A DNA stretch of 64,000 nt, taken from IMG/VR virus record IMGVR_UViG_3300050343_000277, positions 1 through 64,000 of that record; one strand, 5' to 3'. Position numbers and translations under genes: made by a program. The DNA is from a virus. Positions 7,421 through 14,365 of the stretch are shown piece after piece. Numbering within the stretch: position 1 is the first letter of the stretch; each line of letters begins with the position of its first letter. Below the pieces are notes generated by a model. It searched no databases. It was not told the origin of the DNA and saw nothing but the letters and a program-made list of their open reading frames with translations.

Positions 7421-8509
7421 ATGTCAACATCTATTCTTTCACCCAAGGCTAATCCTATTAAGGAAGCCTGGGATGGCTTTACTGAGTGGGTCACAAGTAC
7501 CAACAACCGCCTCTACGTAGGTTGGTTCGGAGTACTGATGATCCCTACTCTTATTGCCGCTACAACATGCTTCATTATTGCTTTTATTGCTGCTCCTCCT
7601 GTTGATATCGATGGCATACGTGAACCAGTTGCTGGATCGCTCCTCTACGGAAATAACATCATTTCAGGAGCAGTTGTCCCGTCTTCAAACGCAATCGGAC
7701 TTCACTTCTATCCAATCTGGGAAGCAGCCTCACTCGATGAGTGGCTGTACAACGGCGGACCTTTCCAGCTTGTTGTCTTCCACTTCCTTATCGGTATCTT
7801 CTCTTACATGGGACGCGAATGGGAACTTAGCTATCGATTAGGTATGCGCCCTTGGATCATGGTTGCTTACTCAGCTCCCGTGGCTGCAGCAACTGCAGTG
7901 TTCCTTGTTTATCCATTCGGTCAAGGTTCTTTCTCTGATGCAATGCCCCTCGGAATCAGCGGAACATTCAACTACATGTTGGTATTCCAAGCTGAGCACA
8001 ATATTCTCATGCACCCTTTCCACATGCTTGGGGTGGCTGGTGTCTTTGGCGGTAGTTTGTTTTCTGCTATGCACGGAAGCTTGGTTACAAGCTCACTCGT
8101 TCGCGAGACAACTGAAACAGAATCACAAAACTATGGCTATAAATTTGGGCAAGAAGAAGAGACGTATAACATTGTGGCTGCTCATGGCTACTTTGGTCGC
8201 CTTATCTTTCAGTACGCTTCCTTTAATAACAGTCGTAGCTTGCACTTCTTTCTCGCTGCCTGGCCTGTGGTTGGTATCTGGTTTACTGCCTTGGGCGTAA
8301 GTACTATGGCGTTTAATCTTAATGGCTTTAACTTCAACCAATCAATCCAGTCCTCCGATGGACACGTCGTTAACACCTGGGCAGACATCCTCAACCGAGC
8401 AGGTCTCGGAATGGAAGTCATGCACGAACGTAACGCTCACAACTTCCCGCTCGATCTTGCGTCAACTAGCTCCACACCTGTGGCCCTAGTTGCACCATCT
8501 ATCGGCTAA
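7421..8509 (+). CDS. psbA: Photosystem II D1 protein
   Basis: The 362-aa product is a full-length D1 reaction-centre protein, with [20 protein letters not shown] at the N-terminus, [31 protein letters not shown] (His ligand region), [17 protein letters not shown] and the C-terminal [11 protein letters not shown] processing region. Residue 133, equivalent to position 130 of standard D1, is Glu, the form typical of high-light D1 variants. Phage D1 is known to sustain photosystem II repair in infected cyanobacteria. It sits alone between small genes and is followed by a terminator. No intron or frame disruption is seen. Confidence 0.98.
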   Translation: MSTSILSPKANPIKEAWDGFTEWVTSTNNRLYVGWFGVLMIPTLIAATTCFIIAFIAAPPVDIDGIREPVAGSLLYGNNIISGAVVPSSNAIGLHFYPIWEAASLDEWLYNGGPFQLVVFHFLIGIFSYMGREWELSYRLGMRPWIMVAYSAPVAAATAVFLVYPFGQGSFSDAMPLGISGTFNYMLVFQAEHNILMHPFHMLGVAGVFGGSLFSAMHGSLVTSSLVRETTETESQNYGYKFGQEEETYNIVAAHGYFGRLIFQYASFNNSRSLHFFLAAWPVVGIWFTALGVSTMAFNLNGFNFNQSIQSSDGHVVNTWADILNRAGLGMEVMHERNAHNFPLDLASTSSTPVALVAPSIG

Positions 8510-8517
8510 TTGTTATA

Positions 8518-8540
8518 GGCTCACTTATGTGGGCCTTTTT
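8518..8540 (+). terminator. psbA terminator
   Basis: GGCTCAC and GTGGGCC pair (one T-G) around TTAT, followed by TTTTT, 8 nt after the psbA stop codon. Confidence 0.85.
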
Positions 8541-8555
8541 AATGCAATAAATTAA

Positions 8556-8780
8556 ATGATTAAGCTATCAACAGAACAGATGCGAGATGTAATCAATGCA
8601 CTCAAGCATTACCAAAATCACAATATTAGCCTTAACAACCCTCGTTACAAAGAGTTTGACATTATTGTCGCTACTGTAGAAAATGCTATCTCTACATCAA
8701 AGGATACTCCACAGTTCCAACGTTCTGCGTACTTAGAATGGGCTGAAGAGTCTCTATCTGAATGTATCCGTGGGGACTAA
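8556..8780 (+). CDS. Small hypothetical protein
   Basis: A 74-aa product starting MIKLSTEQMRDVINALKHYQ. Its N-terminus resembles the protein at 13536 (LTIEDYTIIINALHYYKK), so the two may be distant paralogues. The rest is acidic and helical. Function unknown. Confidence 0.5.
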   Translation: MIKLSTEQMRDVINALKHYQNHNISLNNPRYKEFDIIVATVENAISTSKDTPQFQRSAYLEWAEESLSECIRGD

Positions 8781-8818
8781 TTGTTAAACTAAATATAACC
8801 GTGTTTGTCTATTGACCA

Positions 8819-9124
8819 ATGTTAGAAGCATCTATTGTCGCTGCGATTGGCGTCATCACAGGAGTGGGAGCTCTAACGACTCGCGTACACAATCGAATCA
8901 ACGAAAGTGACAAAAGGCTAGACGCAATAGAGCTACGCATTGTTGAGAAATACGTAACTAAAGCACACCTTACAGAAATTGACAGGCGTGTAGATAATCT
9001 TGAGCTTCGCCTTGCTGAACAATATGTAAGCAAAAAAGACTTAAACGAAATTATCGCTAAAGTTGAAGCTCACATGATTAGAATAGAAAGCAAGTTGGAC
9101 AGAATCTCACTGAGCCAACATTAA
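8819..9124 (+). CDS. Membrane-anchored coiled-coil protein
   Basis: The 101-aa product has a hydrophobic N-terminal segment (LEASIVAAIGVITGVGALTT). About 70 residues of heptad-like helix follow, with repeats of the type DKRLDAIELRIVEKYVTK and DRRVDNLELRLAEQYVSK. One membrane anchor plus a coiled coil could fit a small holin- or spanin-like role, but there is no direct evidence. It lies between psbA and hli. Confidence 0.55.
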   Translation: MLEASIVAAIGVITGVGALTTRVHNRINESDKRLDAIELRIVEKYVTKAHLTEIDRRVDNLELRLAEQYVSKKDLNEIIAKVEAHMIRIESKLDRISLSQH

Positions 9125-9157
9125 TCAGTTACAATAATTAATAATTAAGAGAAACTA

Positions 9158-9349
9158 ATGACGACAGTAACAGAAGACGGCGGTCGCACAAATATCTACG
9201 CAAAAGAACCACAAATGCAAGTAATGGAGGTCTCCGTGACACACAACGAAAAGGCAGAAAAGCTCAACGGTCGTCTAGCAATGCTTGGCGTAATCGCAGC
9301 TATCGGTGCTTATGCACTTACAGGCGATCTTATCCCTGGAGTTTTTTAA
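9158..9349 (+). CDS. hli: High-light-inducible protein (Hli)
   Basis: The 63-aa product contains the single-helix chlorophyll a/b-binding motif EKAEKLNGRLAMLGVIAAIG (residues 31-50) with the ExxNGRxAM chlorophyll-ligand pattern. This protein family binds pigments and protects photosystems under excess light, and is common in cyanophages near psbA, as here. The N-terminal 30 residues are variable. An ATG further in (9215) is an alternative start. TACAAT at 9130-9135 lies 22 nt upstream. Confidence 0.93.
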   Translation: MTTVTEDGGRTNIYAKEPQMQVMEVSVTHNEKAEKLNGRLAMLGVIAAIGAYALTGDLIPGVF

Positions 9350-9359
9350 CTAAGCAGAC

Positions 9360-9390
9360 GGGGGTTTTATTCAGCCCCCCATTATTTTTA
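9360..9390 (+). terminator. Terminator after hli
   Basis: GGGGG (9360-9364) and CCCCC (9375-9380) can pair around TTTTATTCAG; a T-rich tract follows. Confidence 0.6.
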
Positions 9391-9414
9391 CTATTTATGG
9401 AGATTAACCTTTGA

Positions 9415-9420
9415 TACAAT
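9415..9420 (+). promoter_or_regulatory. TACAAT promoter-like hexamer
   Basis: TACAAT within TTTGATACAATTTATAG lies 26 nt before the ATG at 9447, the same spacing as at 2841. Confidence 0.35.
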
Positions 9421-9446
9421 TTATAGATATAACCTTATAAATTGTT

Positions 9447-10070
9447 ATGTCTGATCTAACTAATATTGAAAAGCAAGGTGCTGCAGACCGATCGGCTATA
9501 GCTGCAGCTGGACGCCAATCGGCTTCTGTCAAAACCAGAACCAATAAAAAGGGTCAGCAGGTTACTGTACGTAAAAACAGTGACGGTTCTAAAACAAGCA
9601 CTAGAAAAACTGATACAGGTGTAGTGTCTAGAACCAAGAAAGACGGCAAAGTAGTTGCTAAATCGAAAATCAAGGCTACTGATTCTGGATATAAGGCTGT
9701 AAACAAATCTGGCGGAAAGAAGATTGTTCAAACTTCAAAGCGTACTGAAAAGGGCGGTAAAACTGTAACTAAAGCTACTAACGCTAAAGGAAAAACACGC
9801 AAAACAGTTAGTTCAGCAAGGAGGACTGCTGATGGCTATAAAGCTGTAACTAAAACTACTAACGCTAAAGGAAAAACAAAGAAGCGTGTTGAAGCTGAGA
9901 AATTGAATAGTAAGGGTAAGCGTGTACACGTCAATAAAGTAACAAACGCTAAAGGAAAGACTACTACTACCCGTACAACACAAAACGCTAAAGGGGTTAC
10001 TAGAACTGCTACCATAAAACCCAATGGCAAAAAGACTGTTACTAGATCAAAACCTGCAACTAACAAATAA
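9447..10070 (+). CDS. Basic low-complexity repeat protein (NAKGKT repeats)
   Basis: The 207-aa product is rich in Lys, Thr, Arg and Gly. It repeats a short unit around TNAKGKT (near residues 110, 137 and 167, with a degenerate NAKGVT copy near 180), alternating with GYKAV-type segments. It lacks aromatic and acidic residues over long stretches and has no hydrophobic core. It may bind DNA or RNA like a histone tail, or be a packaged condensing protein; this is inference from composition. It has its own promoter-like hexamer. Confidence 0.6.
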   Translation: MSDLTNIEKQGAADRSAIAAAGRQSASVKTRTNKKGQQVTVRKNSDGSKTSTRKTDTGVVSRTKKDGKVVAKSKIKATDSGYKAVNKSGGKKIVQTSKRTEKGGKTVTKATNAKGKTRKTVSSARRTADGYKAVTKTTNAKGKTKKRVEAEKLNSKGKRVHVNKVTNAKGKTTTTRTTQNAKGVTRTATIKPNGKKTVTRSKPATNK

Positions 10071-10116
10071 CCGAGCCCCTAATTTTAATATTTACTTCTG
10101 ATAAATAGCAGCCCAT

Positions 10117-10134
10117 GGCCGGCAAATGCCGGCT
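10117..10134. terminator. GGCCGGC-AAAT-GCCGGC hairpin
   Basis: Perfect 6-bp GCCGGC palindromic stem with AAAT loop after the repeat protein gene. No T run. It belongs to the GCCGGC hairpin family. Confidence 0.5.
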
Positions 10135-10183
10135 ATAGTTAAGAGTGTCCGAAAGGGCTAAAGCAAATTATATCTTGAGCTAA

Positions 10184-10354
10184 ATGGAAATCAATTCGGA
10201 CGTGTTGAACGAACTCACTGAGGTGATTGAAGACACGATTGAGTATGCATGTGACCACCACCAGTTATCTGGTGAGATGGTCTGGAAGATCGTGGAGTGT
10301 CTAGCTGTAGCCAAACAAGCTGAGCTTGCTGGCGAGTTAACTCCAACTGTATAA
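10184..10354 (+). CDS. Small acidic hypothetical protein
   Basis: A 56-aa frame starting MEINSDVLNELTEVIEDTIE, acidic and helical, bracketed by two GCCGGC hairpins. No known family is recognised. Confidence 0.5.
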   Translation: MEINSDVLNELTEVIEDTIEYACDHHQLSGEMVWKIVECLAVAKQAELAGELTPTV

Positions 10355-10360
10355 ACCTTT

Positions 10361-10376
10361 GCCGGCTAACGCCGGC
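10361..10376. terminator. GCCGGC-TAAC-GCCGGC hairpin
   Basis: Same 16-nt palindrome as at 3507, 7 nt after the stop of the 10184 gene. Confidence 0.5.
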
Positions 10377-10428
10377 TATTTAAATTAATGCCCGTTATGG
10401 GCAGTCGTTCAACCTACCTAAAAATAAA

Positions 10429-11094
10429 ATGACTGTTATTTCAACTGCTAATCCTACTGCCGACACCACTGCACTTATCGCCGAACTTGGCGGACAAGCT
10501 TCACAGTCTGTTGACTTTATGATTGGCGTTGGCTTGGTTAAGGACAGCGATGCTGTCTTCTTCCAATACCAAGGTGACGAGCAGAAGACTGCACTGATGG
10601 AACCATCAGGCAAGCCTTGCACTCGTATTGGCCAAGTATTTCTTTCTGGCCTTACCATCATTGACAATGTCTACGAAGACGCTGGCTTCAAAGGCAGCAA
10701 GCTCAATGTTTTTCTTAGGACACAGAATGGTACGTCCTTGATGCTTACCTCTGGTCTTGCAACCATCTGGTCACAGTGCCTGATGACTTGCCTCATGGGT
10801 CTCTGTGCTAACGAGTCTCTTGACCACCTCATCACTATTGACACTTGGAAAGGTACTTCCAAAATGCGTCCCTGCTTTGCTGCAGTTCGTGACGGTGCTG
10901 TCAAAGTTACGCACGACGATACGTATGAAGCACTCGCTCAAGCACGTAGCGACAAAGACAAGCTCAAGACTGACGCAATCATGCGTGATGCCGTAGAGCT
11001 CATCAGTGCACAGCTTGAAGGTGGAGACGCTCCCCTAGAGCTACCTCAAGTCATTGATGTAACTGAGCAAACTAACGACACTACAGAGTTCTGA
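10429..11094 (+). CDS. Hypothetical protein with acidic aromatic C-terminal tip
   Basis: The 221-aa product (MTVISTANPTADTTALIAEL) has alternating hydrophobic strands in residues 30-120 and a charged C-terminal part that ends NDTTEF. This acidic, Phe-terminated tip resembles the SSB C-terminal peptide and recurs at the ends of the proteins at 20603 and 24958. The stop codon overlaps the next ATG (ATGA). A DNA-metabolism role is only suggested by the tip. Confidence 0.55.
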   Translation: MTVISTANPTADTTALIAELGGQASQSVDFMIGVGLVKDSDAVFFQYQGDEQKTALMEPSGKPCTRIGQVFLSGLTIIDNVYEDAGFKGSKLNVFLRTQNGTSLMLTSGLATIWSQCLMTCLMGLCANESLDHLITIDTWKGTSKMRPCFAAVRDGAVKVTHDDTYEALAQARSDKDKLKTDAIMRDAVELISAQLEGGDAPLELPQVIDVTEQTNDTTEF

Positions 11095-11321
11095 TGCCTG
11101 TAAATCCTGATTACGATCGGGAGTTTTCTTTCAATATTGATGAATATTTAGTAGAAAACTACCCTGCAATGAATATGGCTACACGCCGATCCGTTTGCTC
11201 AATGTCCTTCGATTGGTTCGACACAGAACATTTAGAAGACGTTGTAGACGAAGTGGTCAGCCATTATGCAAAAACCAAATTAAACATCTCTAAAAAAGAA
11301 ATCGAAGAAGATGACAGCTGA
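11094..11321 (+). CDS. Small hypothetical protein
   Basis: 75 aa, starting MPVNPDYDREFSFNIDEYLV, acidic. The start overlaps the previous stop, and the end overlaps the next start (11311). First of a chain of overlapping small genes leading to the IF-1 homologue. Confidence 0.55.
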   Translation: MPVNPDYDREFSFNIDEYLVENYPAMNMATRRSVCSMSFDWFDTEHLEDVVDEVVSHYAKTKLNISKKEIEEDDS

Positions 11322-11487
11322 CACTGTCGGCAGGTTGCGGAATGTGCGCAGAAATTTAACTGCTGTACTCCTTAACTTGCCAATCAAACCCAGCGAAACA
11401 ACTGTTGCAACCCTGCTTGTAATGCTTGATCATTTTGCTGAAAATCCTGATGAATACTACGAGCTACTAAATGTCAACAACAATTAA
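11311..11487 (+). CDS. Small hypothetical protein
   Basis: 58 aa, starting MTADTVGRLRNVRRNLTAVL, overlapping its neighbours at both ends by 11 and 17 nt. Helical composition, no recognised domain. Confidence 0.5.
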   Translation: MTADTVGRLRNVRRNLTAVLLNLPIKPSETTVATLLVMLDHFAENPDEYYELLNVNNN

Positions 11488-11740
11488 AGTCCCTGATTAT
11501 GAATTGCTCGACCTCGTATGCCTGTGCCACGCGGCATTGGCCCAAGACTCACCAGAGCTTCCTTCGTTCTATATCAACGAAATACTTGGGCGTCTTGACG
11601 CTTTTAAATATCCTGGAATGCGAGAAGAAGTCGAAGTCTATCTTGCTGAGAAAAAGTATTTGCCTCCGTTGAAACTTGTTCGTCCTAACGAAGCAAGCTC
11701 TAACGCAGCAGCACAATCCATCATTACTGACAGCTTATGA
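11471..11740 (+). CDS. Small hypothetical protein
   Basis: 89 aa, starting MSTTIKVPDYELLDLVCLCH. Overlaps neighbours by 17 and 4 nt. Mixed alpha composition, no recognised domain. Confidence 0.55.
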   Translation: MSTTIKVPDYELLDLVCLCHAALAQDSPELPSFYINEILGRLDAFKYPGMREEVEVYLAEKKYLPPLKLVRPNEASSNAAAQSIITDSL

Positions 11741-11937
11741 CACTCAACTCAGTACAAAAGAGAAACTTCCGTAAGTTTCTTATGGCATCACTTGACCAAC
11801 ATGTCCACAATGAAATCAATTACTACCTTGAAAATGTAGCTGAGTACCATTTTCGTGGATCTGATGTTGACAGCGGAGTTGTCCGTGAACAGCTACTCGA
11901 CGACGTTTCTTTACTAACAATTAGTTTTGAGAGCTAA
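11737..11937 (+). CDS. Small hypothetical protein
   Basis: 66 aa, starting MTLNSVQKRNFRKFLMASLD. Its layout resembles the next protein (polar start, then basic helix, then acidic end), so the two may be an old tandem duplication. ATGA overlap with the previous gene. Confidence 0.5.
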   Translation: MTLNSVQKRNFRKFLMASLDQHVHNEINYYLENVAEYHFRGSDVDSGVVREQLLDDVSLLTISFES

Positions 11938-12122
11938 TGACAGAACAACTTACGCACCTGCAAAAAGAACTCTTACTTGAGTTTCTTAAGTCTCATCTAC
12001 AGCAAGACATTCGGCGGAAGCTCATGATTGAACTACCAGATGCCTACAACCGTTGGATGGGGAGAACCATCGTTACTTCCCAAATCCACAAGTACGACGA
12101 GATCTTAATTACTACTGACTAA
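11937..12122 (+). CDS. Small hypothetical protein
   Basis: 61 aa, starting MTEQLTHLQKELLLEFLKSH, weakly similar in layout to the 11737 product (LQKELLLEFLKSHLQQ against VQKRNFRKFLMASLDQ). Start overlaps the previous stop by 1 nt. Confidence 0.5.
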   Translation: MTEQLTHLQKELLLEFLKSHLQQDIRRKLMIELPDAYNRWMGRTIVTSQIHKYDEILITTD

Positions 12123-12277
12123 TGACTGATGCTGAAACAACAGTCATCGTTGAAACACAACTAGATAACCTCGCTTCCATTCTCGATGGAGATTGGAGGC
12201 GTGTGTCAGTGCTGCATTCAAACGGTGAATCTGAAGACCAAATCATTATTACATTCAACAAATCTGCATCAAACTAA
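12122..12277 (+). CDS. Small acidic hypothetical protein
   Basis: 51 aa, starting MTDAETTVIVETQLDNLASI, in TAATG overlap with both neighbours, so translation is likely coupled. No recognised domain. Confidence 0.45.
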   Translation: MTDAETTVIVETQLDNLASILDGDWRRVSVLHSNGESEDQIIITFNKSASN

Positions 12278-12585
12278 TGAACCCATACATCACTGAGATG
12301 GAAGCAATCCCTGTTTCCGAACCATATGTCATGACTGTTTTCAACTCAACCACATTGGAAGAAACTGAGCATCTTGCTTATGAGGCAGAGATGCAATACA
12401 AGCGTAAAGAGCCAGCAATTAAAACTATCTTGTGTTCAAGACTTGATACAGTTAATGTTGGCGAACCTGTCATGCTCGTGTATCATCATGGTATGCGTTC
12501 CTATATGCATAACAGGAACGTAATTGTATCTAACTCTAGTAACTGCTTAGGCGGTTTCTATTACACAGATGGAACTAAAGCATGA
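12277..12585 (+). CDS. Small hypothetical protein
   Basis: 102 aa, starting MNPYITEMEAIPVSEPYVMT, mixed alpha/beta composition. ATGA overlap with the thioredoxin-like gene. No recognised domain. Confidence 0.55.
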   Translation: MNPYITEMEAIPVSEPYVMTVFNSTTLEETEHLAYEAEMQYKRKEPAIKTILCSRLDTVNVGEPVMLVYHHGMRSYMHNRNVIVSNSSNCLGGFYYTDGTKA

Positions 12586-12932
12586 TGAAACAATACGAAC
12601 TCTATGTCTTTACTCAGCCTGGTTGTCCTCCCTGCGAGAAGCTCAAGGCTCACGTGAGCTGTCTTACAGAAGCTCAGCAAGCGTCATTGCACTATGTCCC
12701 TCTACGTGCACCTAACGGCCAACGAACAGCACTTGCAGAAGAGCTTGAAGTAGAACTAACACCAACTTTAGTTGTTGCCTATGAAGGGCTGCAATGCCGA
12801 GTTGACGCAGATGGTGATGAGGATTGTGACTATACAGAAGAAGCGGTAGAACGTTTCATTGGTGCCAATTCAATCATTGAGCACCTCGATTCAACTATTG
12901 ATGCTTACACCTACGCTAATCCTCCTGAATGA
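12582..12932 (+). CDS. Thioredoxin/glutaredoxin-like protein (CPPC)
   Basis: The 116-aa product has a first strand YELYVFTQ, the redox motif CPPC at residues 15-18, and a cis-proline context LTPTLVV near residue 60, as in thioredoxin-fold proteins. A C-terminal acidic extension contains two more Cys. It lies upstream of the nrdA/nrdB pair and could reduce the C-terminal cysteines of the reductase. CPPC is less common than CGPC or CPYC, so substrate preference is unclear. Confidence 0.7.
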   Translation: MMKQYELYVFTQPGCPPCEKLKAHVSCLTEAQQASLHYVPLRAPNGQRTALAEELEVELTPTLVVAYEGLQCRVDADGDEDCDYTEEAVERFIGANSIIEHLDSTIDAYTYANPPE

Positions 12933-13078
12933 CACCTGACACGCAAGTTTATCAAGTAACAATGACACTTAAGCTTGAACGTAATCCTAGAAAATGGATT
13001 GCAGATAGTATTAACGATTGTCTTGAAGATCACGAAGAGCTAATTGACTACCAAATCATTGAGATTGTATCTGAATGA
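12929..13078 (+). CDS. Small hypothetical protein
   Basis: 49 aa, starting MTPDTQVYQVTMTLKLERNP, ATGA overlaps at both ends. Its N-terminal strand and acidic helix resemble the layout of the 13388 product (KKYAVTMIVECRPSLVDHLL). Confidence 0.45.
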   Translation: MTPDTQVYQVTMTLKLERNPRKWIADSINDCLEDHEELIDYQIIEIVSE

Positions 13079-13260
13079 CACCTGACGAACGTGACAAGCT
13101 TCAAGATGCCTATGTTCATGCAGTAATTGATGACATGGATATGGATTCTCTTATCCAATATGCTGCTGATTCACTGCATCATTATTTAGATAAGTTTGAA
13201 TCTAACACTGAACTTATTGCTACTGTCAAAGAACTTTATCCTGAACTCCTGAATAATTAA
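13075..13260 (+). CDS. Small acidic hypothetical protein
   Basis: 61 aa, starting MTPDERDKLQDAYVHAVIDD, strongly acidic helix. The stop overlaps the next start (TAATG). Confidence 0.5.
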   Translation: MTPDERDKLQDAYVHAVIDDMDMDSLIQYAADSLHHYLDKFESNTELIATVKELYPELLNN

Positions 13261-13388
13261 TGAAAAAGAAAGAACTACTACAACGAATTGAAGATCTTGA
13301 GAGTAGACTTAATACTCAAGAGAAGCTGACTGTGAAAATGTCAAAAATTGTAGCTCTTTGTGTTACAGACCGACGAAAGTATAACTAA
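13260..13388 (+). CDS. Small coiled-coil-like protein
   Basis: 42 aa, starting MKKKELLQRIEDLESRLNTQ, a short Leu/Glu heptad helix. TAATG overlaps at both ends. Confidence 0.45.
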   Translation: MKKKELLQRIEDLESRLNTQEKLTVKMSKIVALCVTDRRKYN

Positions 13389-13564
13389 TGAAACACTTGT
13401 CGTTTAAAAAGAAATACGCAGTAACAATGATCGTTGAATGTAGACCTAGTCTTGTTGATCATTTATTAGATGAATTTAACTCTACTGCTCAATATGAGAA
13501 TGCGCAAATTGAAACATATTCCTTTGAAGAACTAAATGAATCTGAATTTAAATCTGACGATTGA
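13388..13564 (+). CDS. Small hypothetical protein
   Basis: 58 aa, starting MKHLSFKKKYAVTMIVECRP, with an acidic C-terminus. Overlaps the next gene by 29 nt. Confidence 0.45.
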   Translation: MKHLSFKKKYAVTMIVECRPSLVDHLLDEFNSTAQYENAQIETYSFEELNESEFKSDD

Positions 13565-13703
13565 AGATTATACAATTATTATTAATGCTCTCCACTACTA
13601 CAAAAAAGTAGAGAAACGCGGCAATTTTAAACAATATAATACTGAACGTGTCAATGAACTAAGAGATAAGTTAAGCGAACAATTTATGAAAGCATATGAG
13701 TAA
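13536..13703 (+). CDS. Small hypothetical protein
   Basis: 55 aa, starting MNLNLTIEDYTIIINALHYY. Its first 20 residues resemble the N-terminus of the 8556 product. Overlaps the IF-1 gene start by 8 nt. Confidence 0.45.
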   Translation: MNLNLNLTIEDYTIIINALHYYKKVEKRGNFKQYNTERVNELRDKLSEQFMKAYE

Positions 13704-13923
13704 GAAAGCTAATGTAATATCAGCTAAAGGCGTGATATTTAAAGAGAGTGGCAATGGTTATTTCAATGTTGAACTAGAAGATCCTGAGGGGCATCGATGC
13801 TTGTGTCGTGCTTCAGGTAAACTAATTACACGGAAGATTCAACTATTAGTTGGAGACCGTGTCACTGTTGAACTAAGTCCCTTTGATTTAACAAGGGGAC
13901 GCATAACACTAAGAGAAAAATAA
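13696..13923 (+). CDS. infA: Translation initiation factor IF-1 homologue
   Basis: The 75-aa product matches the length and layout of bacterial IF-1, a single S1/OB-fold protein that binds the ribosomal A site during initiation. Visible landmarks are VISAKGVIFKE, FNVELEDPEGH, ASGKLI and LLVGDRVTVELSPFDLTRGR, the last being the most conserved IF-1 segment. The central CLCRASGKLITRK differs from standard HISGKMRKN, so RNA binding may be altered. It overlaps the preceding small gene and lies 2 nt before the MazG-like gene. A phage copy could bias initiation towards phage messages; that is inference. Confidence 0.85.
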   Translation: MSKKANVISAKGVIFKESGNGYFNVELEDPEGHRCLCRASGKLITRKIQLLVGDRVTVELSPFDLTRGRITLREK

Positions 13924-13924
13924 A

Positions 13925-14365
13925 ATGACATTACTAGAACAAGCACGGCAATTCCGTGAAGTATTCCAACAAGAATCACTAGACAATATCTCCCGATATG
14001 GCTTCATTAAAAAGAAGCTGTGGGACATGCAAGTGGCACTCATCACTGAAGAAGCAAAGGAGTTTTTGGATGCATCTGACGAAGTCTTTGCTGACCCAGA
14101 GAATCAAGAAACAAGGCACGAGCTTCTTAAAGAGTTATCCGACCTTGTCTTTGTGTGTTATCAGTTTGCTGCTGCTTTTAATCTTGATCTAGATAAAGCA
14201 ATGGACCTCGTAATGGAGTCCAATCTTAGTAAACTAGATGAACAAGGAAAAGCTATCTTCAGAGCCGATGGCAAGGTATTGAAAGGACCTAACTATCAAC
14301 CACCTGACTTAGCTGAATGTTTCCCACGACCCACAATTATTGATTACGATACCCATGGAAAATAG
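13925..14365 (+). CDS. mazG: MazG-like NTP pyrophosphohydrolase
   Basis: The 146-aa product has the alpha-helical MazG/PRA-PH pattern: EEAKEFLDA near residue 42 (EExxE-type metal ligands) and ELLKELSDLVFVCYQFA near residue 66 (the ExxD pair). Downstream is a basic region and a short C-terminal extension GPNYQPPD. Such proteins hydrolyse NTPs or dNTPs to monophosphates and are frequent in cyanophages. It is joined to nrdA with an overlap of about 11 nt, consistent with nucleotide recycling. Confidence 0.8.
   Translation: MTLLEQARQFREVFQQESLDNISRYGFIKKKLWDMQVALITEEAKEFLDASDEVFADPENQETRHELLKELSDLVFVCYQFAAAFNLDLDKAMDLVMESNLSKLDEQGKAIFRADGKVLKGPNYQPPDLAECFPRPTIIDYDTHGK

Noticed and set aside
7554-8300. 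Additional long frames on both strands within psbA
   Set aside because: They are shadows of the highly conserved D1 gene, with atypical composition and no ribosome-binding sites.
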